Shown here piece by piece: positions 9,056-17,182 of a stretch of DNA of 64,000 bases; positions within the stretch are counted from its first letter, which is position 1; the number at the start of each line of letters is the position of its first letter. Origin of the DNA: Roseovarius sp. A-2 (GTDB taxonomy: Bacteria > Pseudomonadota > Alphaproteobacteria > Rhodobacterales > Rhodobacteraceae); NCBI RefSeq assembly GCF_002072155.1, contig NZ_BDIY01000001.1:124001-188000 (forward strand). The letters run 5' to 3'. The position numbers and the translations under genes are program-made. Under the pieces are notes generated by a model, which was given only the letters and a program-made list of their open reading frames with translations, did no database searches and was not told the origin of the DNA.

Positions 9056-9108
9056 CGCCGCAGCGCAGAAGACTACCTGTGACCTGTCCGAAAAATGGAG
9101 AAAAGATT

Positions 9109-9258
9109 ATGGCTTACCCAGCAGAGAATCCTGTGACCCCGATCCCTGCGCTGCCCGATTGGGTCGATGCCTATTACACCCCCGAGGCCCCGGCGAACAG
9201 GCCCGAGGCCCCGACCCTGAGCCTGCTGGAGCAGATGTACGCCTATTACGACGCGTGA
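9109..9258 (+). CDS. Small ORF, 49 aa, acidic Pro/Tyr-rich protein of unknown function
   Basis: A 49-codon frame starting ATGGCTTAC after a good ribosome site (GGAGAAAAG, 6-7 bp spacing). It ends just before a strong terminator (9280-9307), so it has the architecture of an independent short gene. The protein is acidic and rich in Pro, Ala and Tyr (ALPDWVDAYYTPEAP, then LLEQMYAYYDA at the C-terminus) with no membrane segment. No known domain is recognised. It could be a regulatory small protein or a chance frame. The ribosome site and the private terminator favour a real gene. Confidence 0.6.
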   Translation: MAYPAENPVTPIPALPDWVDAYYTPEAPANRPEAPTLSLLEQMYAYYDA

Positions 9259-9279
9259 CATGAGGCTCACGCAGATGTG

Positions 9280-9312
9280 CCCCCTGCCGCATGCGGCGGG
9301 GGGTTTTCTTTT
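9280..9312 (+). terminator. Rho-independent terminator after the 49-aa ORF
   Basis: A 12-bp perfect stem (CCCCCTGCCGCA, 9280-9291, with TGCGGCGGGGGG, 9292-9303, one G-T pair) is followed by TTTTCTTTT. Confidence 0.85.
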
Positions 9313-9357
9313 GTCCGGGCGTTTGGGAGGATCGTGCCCAGAAAAGGAGACACCGAT

Positions 9358-9933
9358 ATGCCGCTCTTGCCGAGCCTGCCCGACCCCGCGCATCTGCAGG
9401 ACCTGTACGCGCGTTTTCCCGAGAATGTGCGCCCCTTGATGGAATATACCGACGGGCTGTTGCGCGGTGAGGGAGAGCTGAGCGTGGGCGAGCGGGAGTT
9501 GATTGCCACCTATATCTCGGCGCTCAATGCCTGCACGTTCTGCGCAGGCGCGCATCGCGCCTATGCGGAGGTGTTCGGGATCGACGGCGCGCTGATCGAT
9601 GCGCTGATCGAGGATTTCGAAAGCGCGCCGGTTGATGAGCGGTTGCGCCCGGTGCTGGCCTATGTGGCCAAGCTCAACACCCTGCCGAGCAAGCTGGTGG
9701 AGCGCGATGCCAGGGCTGTCTATGACGCGGGCTGGTCGGAGGCCGCGCTTTATGAGGCGGTGCAGGTATGCGCGCTCTTCAACATGATGAACCGGATCAT
9801 CGAGGGCACGGGGGTGAATTTCGATTATGCCGACGCGCCCGATGGGCATCCGGCGGCGGGATCTTCGCCAGAGGCGCAGGCGCGGAGCTATGGCGAGTTC
9901 GGTGACAGGATCGCGGCGATGGCCAAGGGCTGA
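9358..9933 (+). CDS. Peroxidase-related protein, AhpD/carboxymuconolactone decarboxylase-like
   Basis: A 191-residue cytoplasmic protein of the AhpD-like superfamily. The hallmark active-site motif is CTFCAGAHRAYA, with the CxxC pair and the following His that relay protons in alkylhydroperoxidases. Flanking helices (LSVGERELIATYISALNAC) match the family. Members reduce peroxides or act with thioredoxin-like partners; the true substrate is unknown. The start at ATGCCGCTC has the ribosome site AAAAGGAGACACC, and an upstream in-frame ATG lies inside the preceding terminator. The next small gene begins 5 bp after the stop. Confidence 0.87.
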   Translation: MPLLPSLPDPAHLQDLYARFPENVRPLMEYTDGLLRGEGELSVGERELIATYISALNACTFCAGAHRAYAEVFGIDGALIDALIEDFESAPVDERLRPVLAYVAKLNTLPSKLVERDARAVYDAGWSEAALYEAVQVCALFNMMNRIIEGTGVNFDYADAPDGHPAAGSSPEAQARSYGEFGDRIAAMAKG

Positions 9934-9938
9934 GCCGC

Positions 9939-10148
9939 ATGATCGTCGTCATCGGGCTGATTGTCGCCTTTATCCTTGTGCTGATCTTTTCCAACCGGGC
10001 GACGCGGGGGTGCCGGTGGCGCGAATACCGGGTGAGTGGCTGCGATCTGCGGCGACGCTGGCAGTGCGTGGCCTGTGGCGCGGAGGTCTTTACATCCGAC
10101 GGGACCGCGCCGAAGGTCTGTCACGATCCCCGCCGCAAAAGGACGTGA
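9939..10148 (+). CDS. Small membrane-anchored Cys-containing protein, 69 aa, unknown function
   Basis: N-terminal transmembrane helix (MIVVIGLIVAFILVLIF) followed by a basic soluble tail. The tail carries four cysteines, one pair as CVAC, in an arrangement like a small zinc ribbon (GCRWREY..CDLRRRWQCVACGAEVF). It lies 5 bp after the AhpD-like gene and 5 bp before the DUF1989 gene, so the three are probably co-transcribed. Function is unknown; a redox or metal role near the AhpD-like protein is only a guess. Its real-gene status rests on tight packing and on the sensible membrane-plus-ribbon composition. Confidence 0.65.
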   Translation: MIVVIGLIVAFILVLIFSNRATRGCRWREYRVSGCDLRRRWQCVACGAEVFTSDGTAPKVCHDPRRKRT

Positions 10149-10153
10149 CAGAG

Positions 10154-10999
10154 ATGAACCAAGCCCCCGCCGATGCCGACGCCCGTCGCGCCGTAGCCCC
10201 CGTGATCTGCTATCCCGTCGACACGCTGCCCAGGCCCGATCTGGCGCTCTATGCGGCGGCGCGCGAGGGGGCGGAGAAGGTGGCCGAGGTGGTCGTGCCG
10301 CCACGTGAGGCGGCGTGCTTTCGCGCCGGTGCAGGTGAGTTTTTTCGCATCTCCAGCATCGAGGGGCCGCAGGTGGGTGACCTCAACCTGTGGAACGCGG
10401 ATGATCTGTCGGAGCGGTTCTATTCCGGCAAGACGCGGGCGCTGCATGGCACACATGTGACGCGGGGCGAACGGCTGTGGTCGTCGTTCCCGCATTTGCG
10501 CCCGATGGCGACGATTGTCGCGGATACGCTGGAATGGTACGGGATTGATGCATTTGGCGGCTCGGTACATGACGTGATCGGCACGCGCTGCGATCCCTAT
10601 ACCGGCAATCTGCTGTCGGGGGTGCAGTATCACCATTGTTGCCATTCCAACCTGACGCGCGCGGTGGCCGATGAGTTGGGTGTGACGCTGGCCGAAGCGG
10701 AAGGGCATGTGCATGATGTGCTCAACGTCTTCATGTGCACCGGGTTCACCCGCGACACGGGACAGTATTTCATGAAGGCGAGCCCGGTGCGGCCCGGGGA
10801 TCATCTGGAGTTCTTTGCCGAGATCGACCTGCTGGGGGCGTTGAGTGCCTGCCCGGGCGGCGATTGCTCAGCCGAGCATACCAGCGATGCGGCCCCCTGC
10901 CATCCGCTGATGGTCGAGGTGTTCCGGCCTGTGGACGGGGCGTTGCGCGGCTGGCAGGGCCCGGCGCGCAACGGCTATGAGGGCGGGCACGGCAGATAG
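10154..10999 (+). CDS. DUF1989 / urea-carboxylase-associated family protein
   Basis: A 281-residue protein of the DUF1989 family, often found beside urea carboxylase/allophanate genes but also alone, as here. Family marks are QVGDLNLWNADD, a stretch with HGTHVTRGERLWSS, and the Cys/His-rich YHHCCHSNLTRAV and NVFMCTGFTRD, which suggest metal binding. The start at ATGAACCAA follows GTGACAGAG, a weak site, 5 bp after the preceding stop. A longer in-frame extension upstream overlaps two other genes and is rejected. The biochemical function is not established. Confidence 0.85.
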   Translation: MNQAPADADARRAVAPVICYPVDTLPRPDLALYAAAREGAEKVAEVVVPPREAACFRAGAGEFFRISSIEGPQVGDLNLWNADDLSERFYSGKTRALHGTHVTRGERLWSSFPHLRPMATIVADTLEWYGIDAFGGSVHDVIGTRCDPYTGNLLSGVQYHHCCHSNLTRAVADELGVTLAEAEGHVHDVLNVFMCTGFTRDTGQYFMKASPVRPGDHLEFFAEIDLLGALSACPGGDCSAEHTSDAAPCHPLMVEVFRPVDGALRGWQGPARNGYEGGHGR

Positions 11000-11209
11000 G
11001 CGCGGCAGCACGGGTCTGCCACGCCTTGAGGCTGGGAACAATCCATCCACAACATATTGCAGATATCCCCAACAATTTGCTTTACAGGGGGGCGGAATGC
11101 CCGCACCATATCTTGTATGGGTGGAGGGAATGGCCCCCGCCTGTAGAGCAGGCACCTAGCGTTGGGGGTGCATCGCCATCCCCCGCGCTACAGCAAATGA
11201 GGCGGCGCC

Positions 11210-11710
11210 ATGGCACTTTCCGAAAGCTTCTTTCAAGAAGATCTCCATCCCATTGATATCGTTGAGCATATCGCCGAAGGTCATGACTGGGATTTCGACC
11301 GGATCGGCGACGATCAGATCGCCATGGCGGTCGAGGGCCAATGGCGCACCTATTCCCTGACACTCGCGTGGTCGCATCATGACGAGACCTTGCGACTGGT
11401 GTGCACCTTCGACATGGAGCCACCCGAGAACAAGCTGCCCGCGCTTTATGAAATCTTGAATGAAATCAACGATCAATGCTGGTCGGGTGCGTTTACCTGG
11501 TGGGGTGCGGAGAAGCTGATGGTCTATCGCTACGGCCTTGTGATGGCGGGCGCGCAGGCCCCCTCGCCCGAGCAGATCGACACCCTGCTGAGCGCGGCCG
11601 TGCTGAGTGCCGAGCGCTATTACCCGGCCTTTCAGCTGGCGATCTGGGGCGATCAGACCCCGCAACAGGCGATGCAAGTCGCCATTGCAGAGGCCTACGG
11701 GCGCGCGTAA
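11210..11710 (+). CDS. YbjN domain-containing protein
   Basis: A 166-residue acidic cytoplasmic protein of the YbjN family (fold shared with type III secretion chaperones). Seen are the N-terminal HPIDIVEHIAEGHDWDFDRIGDD, the central beta strands (YSLTLAWSHHDETLRLVCTFDMEPPENK) and the C-terminal helices. Family members are linked to stress and motility but have no defined activity. It is 44 bp upstream of proC on the same strand, a pairing I recall from other Rhodobacteraceae. About 210 bp of intergenic sequence precede it, in which I see no gene or clear structure. Confidence 0.85.
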   Translation: MALSESFFQEDLHPIDIVEHIAEGHDWDFDRIGDDQIAMAVEGQWRTYSLTLAWSHHDETLRLVCTFDMEPPENKLPALYEILNEINDQCWSGAFTWWGAEKLMVYRYGLVMAGAQAPSPEQIDTLLSAAVLSAERYYPAFQLAIWGDQTPQQAMQVAIAEAYGRA

Positions 11711-11754
11711 CACTGCCCCCCGCGACAGGATGTAATCAAACGCGGGGGATCACA

Positions 11755-12570
11755 ATGACCATGGATCACGTGGCCGAGAAGGGCCTTGTTCTGCTGGGTT
11801 GCGGCAAGATGGGCAGCGCCATGTTGCAGGGCTGGCTGGCGGGCGGATTGCCGCCTGCCTCGGTCCGGGTAATCGACCCGAACCCGTCCGAGTGGCTGCG
11901 GGGCACGGGCGTTCATATCAACGCCGATCTGCCTGCAACGCCCGCCATCGTGCTGGTCGCGGTCAAGCCGCAGATGATGGGCGACGCCCTGCCGGTGTTG
12001 CGCGACCGGGGCAATGGCGACACGCTTTTCGTCTCGATCGCCGCTGGCACGCCGATTTCCGCGTTTGAAGCCGCGCTTGGGGGTAAGACCCCGATTGTGC
12101 GGGCGATGCCCAACACCCCCGCCGCCGTGGGCCGCGGCATCACCGCGATCATCGGCAATGCCCATGCGAGTGCCGCTCAACTCGATCTGGCCGACATACT
12201 GTTACAGGCCGTCGGGCAGGTCGTCCGGCTCGACGATGAGGGGCAGATGGATGCGGTCACGGGGCTCTCGGGCTCTGGTCCGGCCTATGTCTTTCACATG
12301 ATCGAATGCATGGCCAAGGCGGGCGAGGCGCAGGGCCTGTCCCCCGATCTTGCGATGCAACTGGCCCAGGCGACGGTGGCGGGCGCGGGCGCGCTGGCCG
12401 AGGCGGCGGATGAAACACCGGCAGAGTTGCGGCGCAACGTCACCAGCCCCAACGGCACCACGCAGGCGGGGCTGGAGGTGCTGATGGATGAGGCGACCGG
12501 CCTGCCCCCGCTGATGGTGCGCACGGTCAAGGCCGCAACCGACCGCTCAAGGGAGTTGCGCAATGGCTGA
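11755..12570 (+). CDS. proC: Pyrroline-5-carboxylate reductase
   Basis: Final enzyme of proline biosynthesis: NAD(P)H-dependent reduction of 1-pyrroline-5-carboxylate to proline in the cytoplasm. The 271-aa protein opens with the Rossmann motif LLGCGKMGSAML. It contains VAVKPQM, RAMPNTPAAVGRG and the signature AVTGLSGSGPAYVFHMIE, ending near NVTSPNGTTQAGLEVL. The start is ATGACCATG, the second ATG being a possible alternative. Its 3' end overlaps csaA by 8 bp. Confidence 0.95.
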   Translation: MTMDHVAEKGLVLLGCGKMGSAMLQGWLAGGLPPASVRVIDPNPSEWLRGTGVHINADLPATPAIVLVAVKPQMMGDALPVLRDRGNGDTLFVSIAAGTPISAFEAALGGKTPIVRAMPNTPAAVGRGITAIIGNAHASAAQLDLADILLQAVGQVVRLDDEGQMDAVTGLSGSGPAYVFHMIECMAKAGEAQGLSPDLAMQLAQATVAGAGALAEAADETPAELRRNVTSPNGTTQAGLEVLMDEATGLPPLMVRTVKAATDRSRELRNG

Positions 12571-12901
12571 GATCACGTTTGACGACTTTCTGAAGGTCGA
12601 TATCCGGGTGGGGCGCGTTACCCGGGCCGAACCATACCCGGAGGCGCGCAAGCCCGCGATCAAGCTCTGGGTGGATTTCGGCCCCGAGCTTGGCGAGAAG
12701 AAATCGAGCGCGCAGATTACCGCGCATTACAGCCCCGAGGCGCTGATCGGGAGCCAAGTGCTGGCGGTGGTCAATTTCCCGCCCCGGCAGATCGGCAAGT
12801 TCCTGTCCGAAGTGCTGGTGCTGGGGCTGAGCGATAGCGAGGGCGAAATCGTTCTGATACGCCCTGACATGGACGTTCCTATCGGAGAGAGACTGCATTG
12901 A
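12563..12901 (+). CDS. csaA: tRNA-binding domain protein, CsaA-like
   Basis: A 112-residue single OB-fold protein of the EMAP/tRNA-binding group. Typical are TFDDFLKVDIRVGRV at the N-terminus, ARKPAIKLWVDFG, and the VNFPPRQIGKFLSEVLVLG strand-turn that forms the tRNA-binding face. CsaA proteins bind tRNA and have chaperone-like activity. The gene overlaps proC upstream (8 bp) and the dehydrogenase gene downstream (4 bp), pointing to translational coupling rather than a shared pathway. Confidence 0.92.
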   Translation: MAEITFDDFLKVDIRVGRVTRAEPYPEARKPAIKLWVDFGPELGEKKSSAQITAHYSPEALIGSQVLAVVNFPPRQIGKFLSEVLVLGLSDSEGEIVLIRPDMDVPIGERLH

Positions 12902-13854
12902 AACGGATTCTGATCACCCGGCCCATGCCCGCCCGTGTGCTCGACGCTGCGCGCGACCATTTCGAGGTGGAGATGCGCGACGACAACACCCCGCTGAAGC
13001 CCGGGCAGATGCGCGGGGCGCTGGCGCTTTATGACGGTATCCTGCCGACGCTTGGCGACATGTTCGGCGCGGATGTGTTCGCCGAGGCCGAGGGCAGCCG
13101 CTGCCGAATTCTGGCGAATTTCGGGGCCGGCTATAACCATATCGACGCCGCTGCCGCGCGGTCTGTGGGCATTGCCGTTACCAACACGCCCGGCACTGTG
13201 ACCGATGCCACCGCCGATATCGCGATGACGCTGATCCTGATGAGCGCGCGCCGCGCAGGCGAGGGCGAGCGGCTGGTGCGCGCGGGAAAATGGCCGGGCT
13301 GGAACCCGACGCAGATGCTGGGGTTGCATGTCACCGGCAAGACCGTGGGCATCATCGGCATGGGCCGCATCGGGCAGGCAATCGCGCGGCGCTGTCATTT
13401 CGGGTTTGGCATGAAGGTAGTTTATTACAACCGCTCCGAGAAGGCGGTCGAGATCGAGGCGCGGCAATTGTCACGGATCGAGGATGTGGCCGCTGAGGCG
13501 GATTTCGTCGTCATCGCGCTGCCCGGTGGGGCCGAAACCCGGCATATCATCAATGCCGGGGTGCTGGCCGCGATGAAGCCAACCGGGCATCTGGTGAATA
13601 TTGCGCGCGGCGACGTGGTGGACGAGGCAGCGCTGATCTCTGCCCTGCAAAAGGGTCGCATCGCGGGCGCGGGGCTCGATGTCTACGAGCGCGAGCCGGA
13701 GGTGCCGGACGCACTCAGGGCGATGGAGAATGTCGCGTTGCTGCCGCATCTGGGCACCGCCGCCCTGGAGGCGCGCGAGGCCATGGGGTTGATGGCGGTG
13801 GAGAACCTGCGTGCCTTTTTCGACGGAGAAACCCCGCCCAATCAGGTGAACTGA
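12898..13854 (+). CDS. D-2-hydroxyacid dehydrogenase (glyoxylate/hydroxypyruvate reductase-like)
   Basis: NAD(P)-dependent D-2-hydroxyacid dehydrogenase, 318 aa. The Rossmann motif is VGIIGMGRIGQAIA. The catalytic residues are visible as Arg in NIARGDVVDE, Glu in YEREPEVP and His in LLPHLGTAA. It resembles glyoxylate/hydroxypyruvate/D-glycerate reductases more than phosphoglycerate dehydrogenase, because it lacks an ACT domain. The start is a TTG overlapping the csaA stop (TTGA) behind GGAGAGA. The exact substrate cannot be decided. Confidence 0.9.
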   Translation: MKRILITRPMPARVLDAARDHFEVEMRDDNTPLKPGQMRGALALYDGILPTLGDMFGADVFAEAEGSRCRILANFGAGYNHIDAAAARSVGIAVTNTPGTVTDATADIAMTLILMSARRAGEGERLVRAGKWPGWNPTQMLGLHVTGKTVGIIGMGRIGQAIARRCHFGFGMKVVYYNRSEKAVEIEARQLSRIEDVAAEADFVVIALPGGAETRHIINAGVLAAMKPTGHLVNIARGDVVDEAALISALQKGRIAGAGLDVYEREPEVPDALRAMENVALLPHLGTAALEAREAMGLMAVENLRAFFDGETPPNQVN

Positions 13855-13872
13855 GCCACAGCGGGCGTTTTT

Positions 13873-13891
13873 GAGTATTTTTGCCAAGAAG
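13873..13891 (-). repeat. Copy of dispersed intergenic motif (CTTCTTGGCAAAAATACTC)
   Basis: Read on the minus strand this is CTTCTTGGCAAAAATACTC, nearly identical to the start of the element at 52604. It sits between the hydroxyacid dehydrogenase and the FabH-like gene. Confidence 0.5.
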
Positions 13892-13981
13892 AAACTCCGA
13901 TTGCCCGATTTTGCGCCACGTCGTGCTTGACGGGGGCAGGAGGACGCGTTGATCTGGCCGGAACTTTGAGGAGAACGGATT

Positions 13982-15112
13982 ATGGCGCAGCCCGCGATAA
14001 CGGGATCGGGTGTGTTCACGCCCGCCGAGGTGATCAGTAACGAGGAACTGGTCGAGGCGTTCAACGCCTATGCCGAGCGGTTCAACACGGCCCATGCCGC
14101 GGCCATCGCGGCGGGCGAGGTTGAGGCCAAGGGCCTGTCCTCGCCGGAGTTCATTCTCAACGCCTCGGGGATCGAGCGGCGACATGTGATGGACAAGAGC
14201 GGCGTGCTCGATCCGGAGGTGATGCATCCGCTCTTGCGTCAGCGCCGCGATGACGAGCCGGGGATCATGGCGGAAATGGCACTCGATGCTTGCGGCAAGG
14301 CGTTGGCGCAGGCGGGGCGCGAGGGGGCGGAGATCGACCTGATCATCTGCGCCGCCTCGAACCACGAGCGACCCTATCCGGCGATTGCCATCGAGATACA
14401 GGAGTTGCTGGGCGCGGGCGGCTTTGCCTTTGACATGAATGTCGCCTGTTCCTCGGCCACCTTCGGGATTCAGGCGGCGGCGGATATGATCCGTGCGGGC
14501 AGTGCGCGGCGCGCCATCGTGGTCAACCCCGAGATTTGCTCGGGTCATCTGGAATGGCGCGACCGGGATTGTCATTTCATCTTTGGCGATGTCTGCACCG
14601 CTGTCCTCATCGAGCCGGCGGAGGAGGCACAGGGCGCGCATTTCCTGATCCATTCGACGCGCTGCGCTACGAAGTTTTCGAACAATATCCGCAACAATAA
14701 TGGATTTCTGCGGCGCACCCGGCCCGATGGAGTGGCTGACCGGCGCGACATGCAGTTCATGCAGGAGGGGCGAAAGGTGTTCAAGGAGGTGCTGCCGATG
14801 GTCTCGGCGCATATTCTGGAACATCTGGAGGGTGAAGGCGTCACGGCGGACGACCTGCGCCGTCTCTGGCTGCATCAGGCGAACAAGACGATGAACGATT
14901 TCATCGGCCGCAAGGTGATGGGGCGCGTGCCCGAGGCAGGCGAGCAGCCGAATATCCTTCAGGACTATGCCAATACCTCGTCCGCCGGGTCGATCATCGC
15001 GTTTTCGCAGTATTCGGGCGATCTCGAACCCGGCGACAAGGGCCTGATCTGTTCGTTCGGTGCGGGCTATTCGGTGGGCTCGGTGCTGGTGGAACGGGCC
15101 GGGGCCGCGTGA
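13982..15112 (+). CDS. Beta-ketoacyl-ACP synthase III-type enzyme (FabH-like)
   Basis: Thiolase-fold condensing enzyme of 376 aa. The Cys-His-Asn triad is visible: C156 in MNVACSSATF, H298 in WLHQANKTM, N331 in DYANTSSAGS. It is longer than housekeeping FabH (~320 aa), with an insertion near residues 30-90 and another around 230-265. It therefore matches the group of FabH paralogues that use unusual primers or beta-ketodecanoyl substrates. Housekeeping fabH normally sits with plsX, which is absent here. The ribosome site is GAGGAGAACGGATT. The precise acyl primer is unknown. Confidence 0.85.
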   Translation: MAQPAITGSGVFTPAEVISNEELVEAFNAYAERFNTAHAAAIAAGEVEAKGLSSPEFILNASGIERRHVMDKSGVLDPEVMHPLLRQRRDDEPGIMAEMALDACGKALAQAGREGAEIDLIICAASNHERPYPAIAIEIQELLGAGGFAFDMNVACSSATFGIQAAADMIRAGSARRAIVVNPEICSGHLEWRDRDCHFIFGDVCTAVLIEPAEEAQGAHFLIHSTRCATKFSNNIRNNNGFLRRTRPDGVADRRDMQFMQEGRKVFKEVLPMVSAHILEHLEGEGVTADDLRRLWLHQANKTMNDFIGRKVMGRVPEAGEQPNILQDYANTSSAGSIIAFSQYSGDLEPGDKGLICSFGAGYSVGSVLVERAGAA

Positions 15113-15227
15113 CGGTCTGACCCCGCAAGCCCGCGAAATAATTTGCAAATGACATTGCGGGGCAAAGTCACTAAGGGAAAATCAGGTTTTGGTGCCCCGG
15201 CGGTTCGGGGAGAATTGGGGGTCGGGT

Positions 15228-15686
15228 ATGTCGACGATGCGAAGCTATCTGAAAAAGCACACCGAGGCGCTGGTCAAGGATGTGGGCATCGAGGCGGCGT
15301 GCAGGCTGACCGGAAAATCCAAGGCCACGCTGGGCCGATATTACTCGGATCACGAGGAACATGCGGACCGTTTCATGCCGGTGGATGCGGTGGCGGCACT
15401 GGAAGAGGCGGCGCGCTATCCGCATGTCACGGCGGCATTGGCCGAGTTGAAGGGCATCCAGCTAAGCCTGAACGGCACCCGGCGCAACGCCGATGAAAAG
15501 GCCAATGTGAACAGCGACGTGATCGCCCTGTCACAGCGGTTCGCGCTGCTGATGGCCGAATATCAGCAGAGCATCGAGGACGGCCGGATCACCGCGAACG
15601 AGGCCAAGCGCCTATTGCGCGAAACCACGCAGTTGCAGCAGGTGCTGATCGAGATGAAGTTGCATCTCGAGGACGAGGTCAGCTGA
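15228..15686 (+). CDS. Phage CII-like DNA-binding candidate, hypothetical
   Basis: A 152-residue protein with a probable helix-turn-helix near residues 15-35 (IEAACRLTGKSKATLGRYYSD) and a following segment (HADRFMPVDAVAALEEAA) that recalls phage CII-type (CP76) regulators. The C-terminal third is a long charged helix (AEYQQSIEDGRITANEAKRLLRETTQLQQVL), probably for oligomerisation. The start MSTMRSY is chosen over an upstream TTG/GTG extension because it sits right after a GGGGGTCGGGT purine stretch. Stop codons of this gene and the converging DUF1294 gene are 6 bp apart. No other phage gene is near. Function is not established. Confidence 0.6.
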   Translation: MSTMRSYLKKHTEALVKDVGIEAACRLTGKSKATLGRYYSDHEEHADRFMPVDAVAALEEAARYPHVTAALAELKGIQLSLNGTRRNADEKANVNSDVIALSQRFALLMAEYQQSIEDGRITANEAKRLLRETTQLQQVLIEMKLHLEDEVS

Positions 15687-15692
15687 GCCCGC

Positions 15693-16022
15693 TCAGCCGA
15701 AGAGTGCCGCCGAGGCGTCGGTCAGCATCGCCACGACCGAGGCGCGGAACCCCGGCAGCACGAGGGCCGACAGAATCCCAAGATGCAGCACGATGATCGC
15801 GTTGAGCGAGGTGCGAAACGGCTCCTTGCGGGTTTTGTGGCGAAACATCGCCTGTCCGGTCTTGGCCCCGAACGAGCCGCCGACGAGGCACAGCGTCAGC
15901 ATCGTGCTTTCGGGCACGCGCCAGCGTTTGTGAATCGCGCATTGCTTGTCCCACCAGAAGAGACCAAGCGTGACAAGATTGAGCCCGACGATGTAGGTGA
16001 GGGCGAGAGCAAGCGGAGACAT
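15693..16022 (-). CDS. DUF1294 family small membrane protein
   Basis: A 109-residue inner-membrane protein. The DUF1294 signature is clear: WWDKQCAIHKRWRVPESTML, then GGSFGAKTGQAMFRHKTRKEPFR, flanked by three or four hydrophobic helices. The family has no known biochemical function and is often fused to cold-shock domains. Here it stands alone as the probable last gene after recR, with a ~50 bp gap. Confidence 0.85.
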   Translation of the reverse strand: MSPLALALTYIVGLNLVTLGLFWWDKQCAIHKRWRVPESTMLTLCLVGGSFGAKTGQAMFRHKTRKEPFRTSLNAIIVLHLGILSALVLPGFRASVVAMLTDASAALFG

Positions 16023-16073
16023 GGCAGTATTTTCAGATGTTCGAGTGTGTCAGGTGCCGTGTGATGCGGCGGC

Positions 16074-16667
16074 TCAGAGGTTTTTGCGCGCCGAGAGCGC
16101 CGCGCTGATCGTGCCATCGTCGAGATAGTCCAACTCGCCGCCAATGGGAACACCCTGTGCGAGAGATGTGAGCGTAACTTTGCCTTCAAGTTGATCGGCG
16201 ATGTAATGCGCGGTGGTCTGGCCGTCGACCGTGGCGTTGAGCGCGAGGATCACCTCGCTGATCTCTTCGGTCTCGACCCGGTCCACCAGTTGCGGGATGC
16301 GCAGCGTCTCGGGCCCGATCTGATCGAGCGCCGACAGCGTGCCGCCGAGTACGTGGTAGCGCCCCTTGAAAGATTGCCCGCGTTCCATCGCCCACAGATC
16401 GGCCACATCCTCGACCACGCAGATCTGGCCGTTGGCGCGTTTCTCGCTGGCGCAGATATCGCAGGTCTCGGTGGTGCCGACATTGCCGCAGGTGGCGCAT
16501 TCGCGCGCGGTGGCGGCGACGCTCTGCATCAGGTCGGCCAGCGGCGTGAGCAGCAGAGCGCGTTTGCGGATCATGTGCAGCACGGCGCGCCGTGCCGACC
16601 GGGGGCCAAGCCCCGGCAGGCGCGCCATCATGTCGATCAGGGCGTCGATGTCGCGGGTGCTGCTCAA
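16074..16667 (-). CDS. recR: Recombination mediator RecR
   Basis: A 197-residue DNA-repair protein acting with RecF/RecO to load RecA at gaps. The N-terminal helix-hairpin-helix ([17 protein letters not shown]), the zinc finger ([16 protein letters not shown]) and the TOPRIM core ([15 protein letters not shown], then [18 protein letters not shown]) are in standard order. It follows ybaB, which follows dnaX, a conserved replication/repair block. The gap to ybaB holds a short AT-rich stretch (GATGAATATTTGGAGAACGA) related to a dispersed motif. Confidence 0.96.
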   Translation of the reverse strand: MSSTRDIDALIDMMARLPGLGPRSARRAVLHMIRKRALLLTPLADLMQSVAATARECATCGNVGTTETCDICASEKRANGQICVVEDVADLWAMERGQSFKGRYHVLGGTLSALDQIGPETLRIPQLVDRVETEEISEVILALNATVDGQTTAHYIADQLEGKVTLTSLAQGVPIGGELDYLDDGTISAALSARKNL

Positions 16668-16735
16668 GCGTGATGTCCGTTTCGCGGGCCTTGGGCCGGT
16701 GGGATGAATATTTGGAGAACGATGAAACCGCTGCG

Positions 16736-17080
16736 TCAGAATGGCAGTTTCATGTCCTTGGGCAGGCCCATGCCCTCGGTCAGCTTGCTCATCTCTTCCT
16801 GCGCGCGGTCGCTGGCCTTGGCTTGCGCGTCCTTGATGGCGGCGAGGATCAGGTCCTCGACCACTTCCTTGTCGTCGGAATTGAAGATCGAGGGGTCTAT
16901 ATCGAGGCCCTTCAACTCGCCCTTGGCGGTGCAGGTCGCCTTGACGAGGCCCGCGCCGCTTTGTCCCTCGACCATGATGTTGTGCATTTCTTCCTGAAGG
17001 TCGGCCATTTTCGTTTGCATTTTCTGCGCGGCCTTCATCATTTTGGCCATGTCACCCATCTGGCCCAAACCCTTGAACAT
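16736..17080 (-). CDS. YbaB/EbfC family nucleoid-associated protein
   Basis: A 114-residue DNA-binding protein with the family's N-terminal Met/Lys-rich helix ([20 protein letters not shown]), the central strand pair ([23 protein letters not shown]) and a C-terminal helix. These dimers coat DNA and affect gene expression and repair. The start at MFKGLGQ is preceded by GGAGATCAT, and the longer upstream frame lies in the gap after dnaX. Position between dnaX and recR is the classical one. Confidence 0.95.
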   Translation of the reverse strand: MFKGLGQMGDMAKMMKAAQKMQTKMADLQEEMHNIMVEGQSGAGLVKATCTAKGELKGLDIDPSIFNSDDKEVVEDLILAAIKDAQAKASDRAQEEMSKLTEGMGLPKDMKLPF

Positions 17081-17182
17081 GATATGATCTCCTCTGGATC
17101 TTGGCCCGTTATGGCGGGCCGGGAAAGATTTCGCCGTCTTTAAGCATATTGGCATGACAAAGGCGACAGGCAAGCGGCAGGA

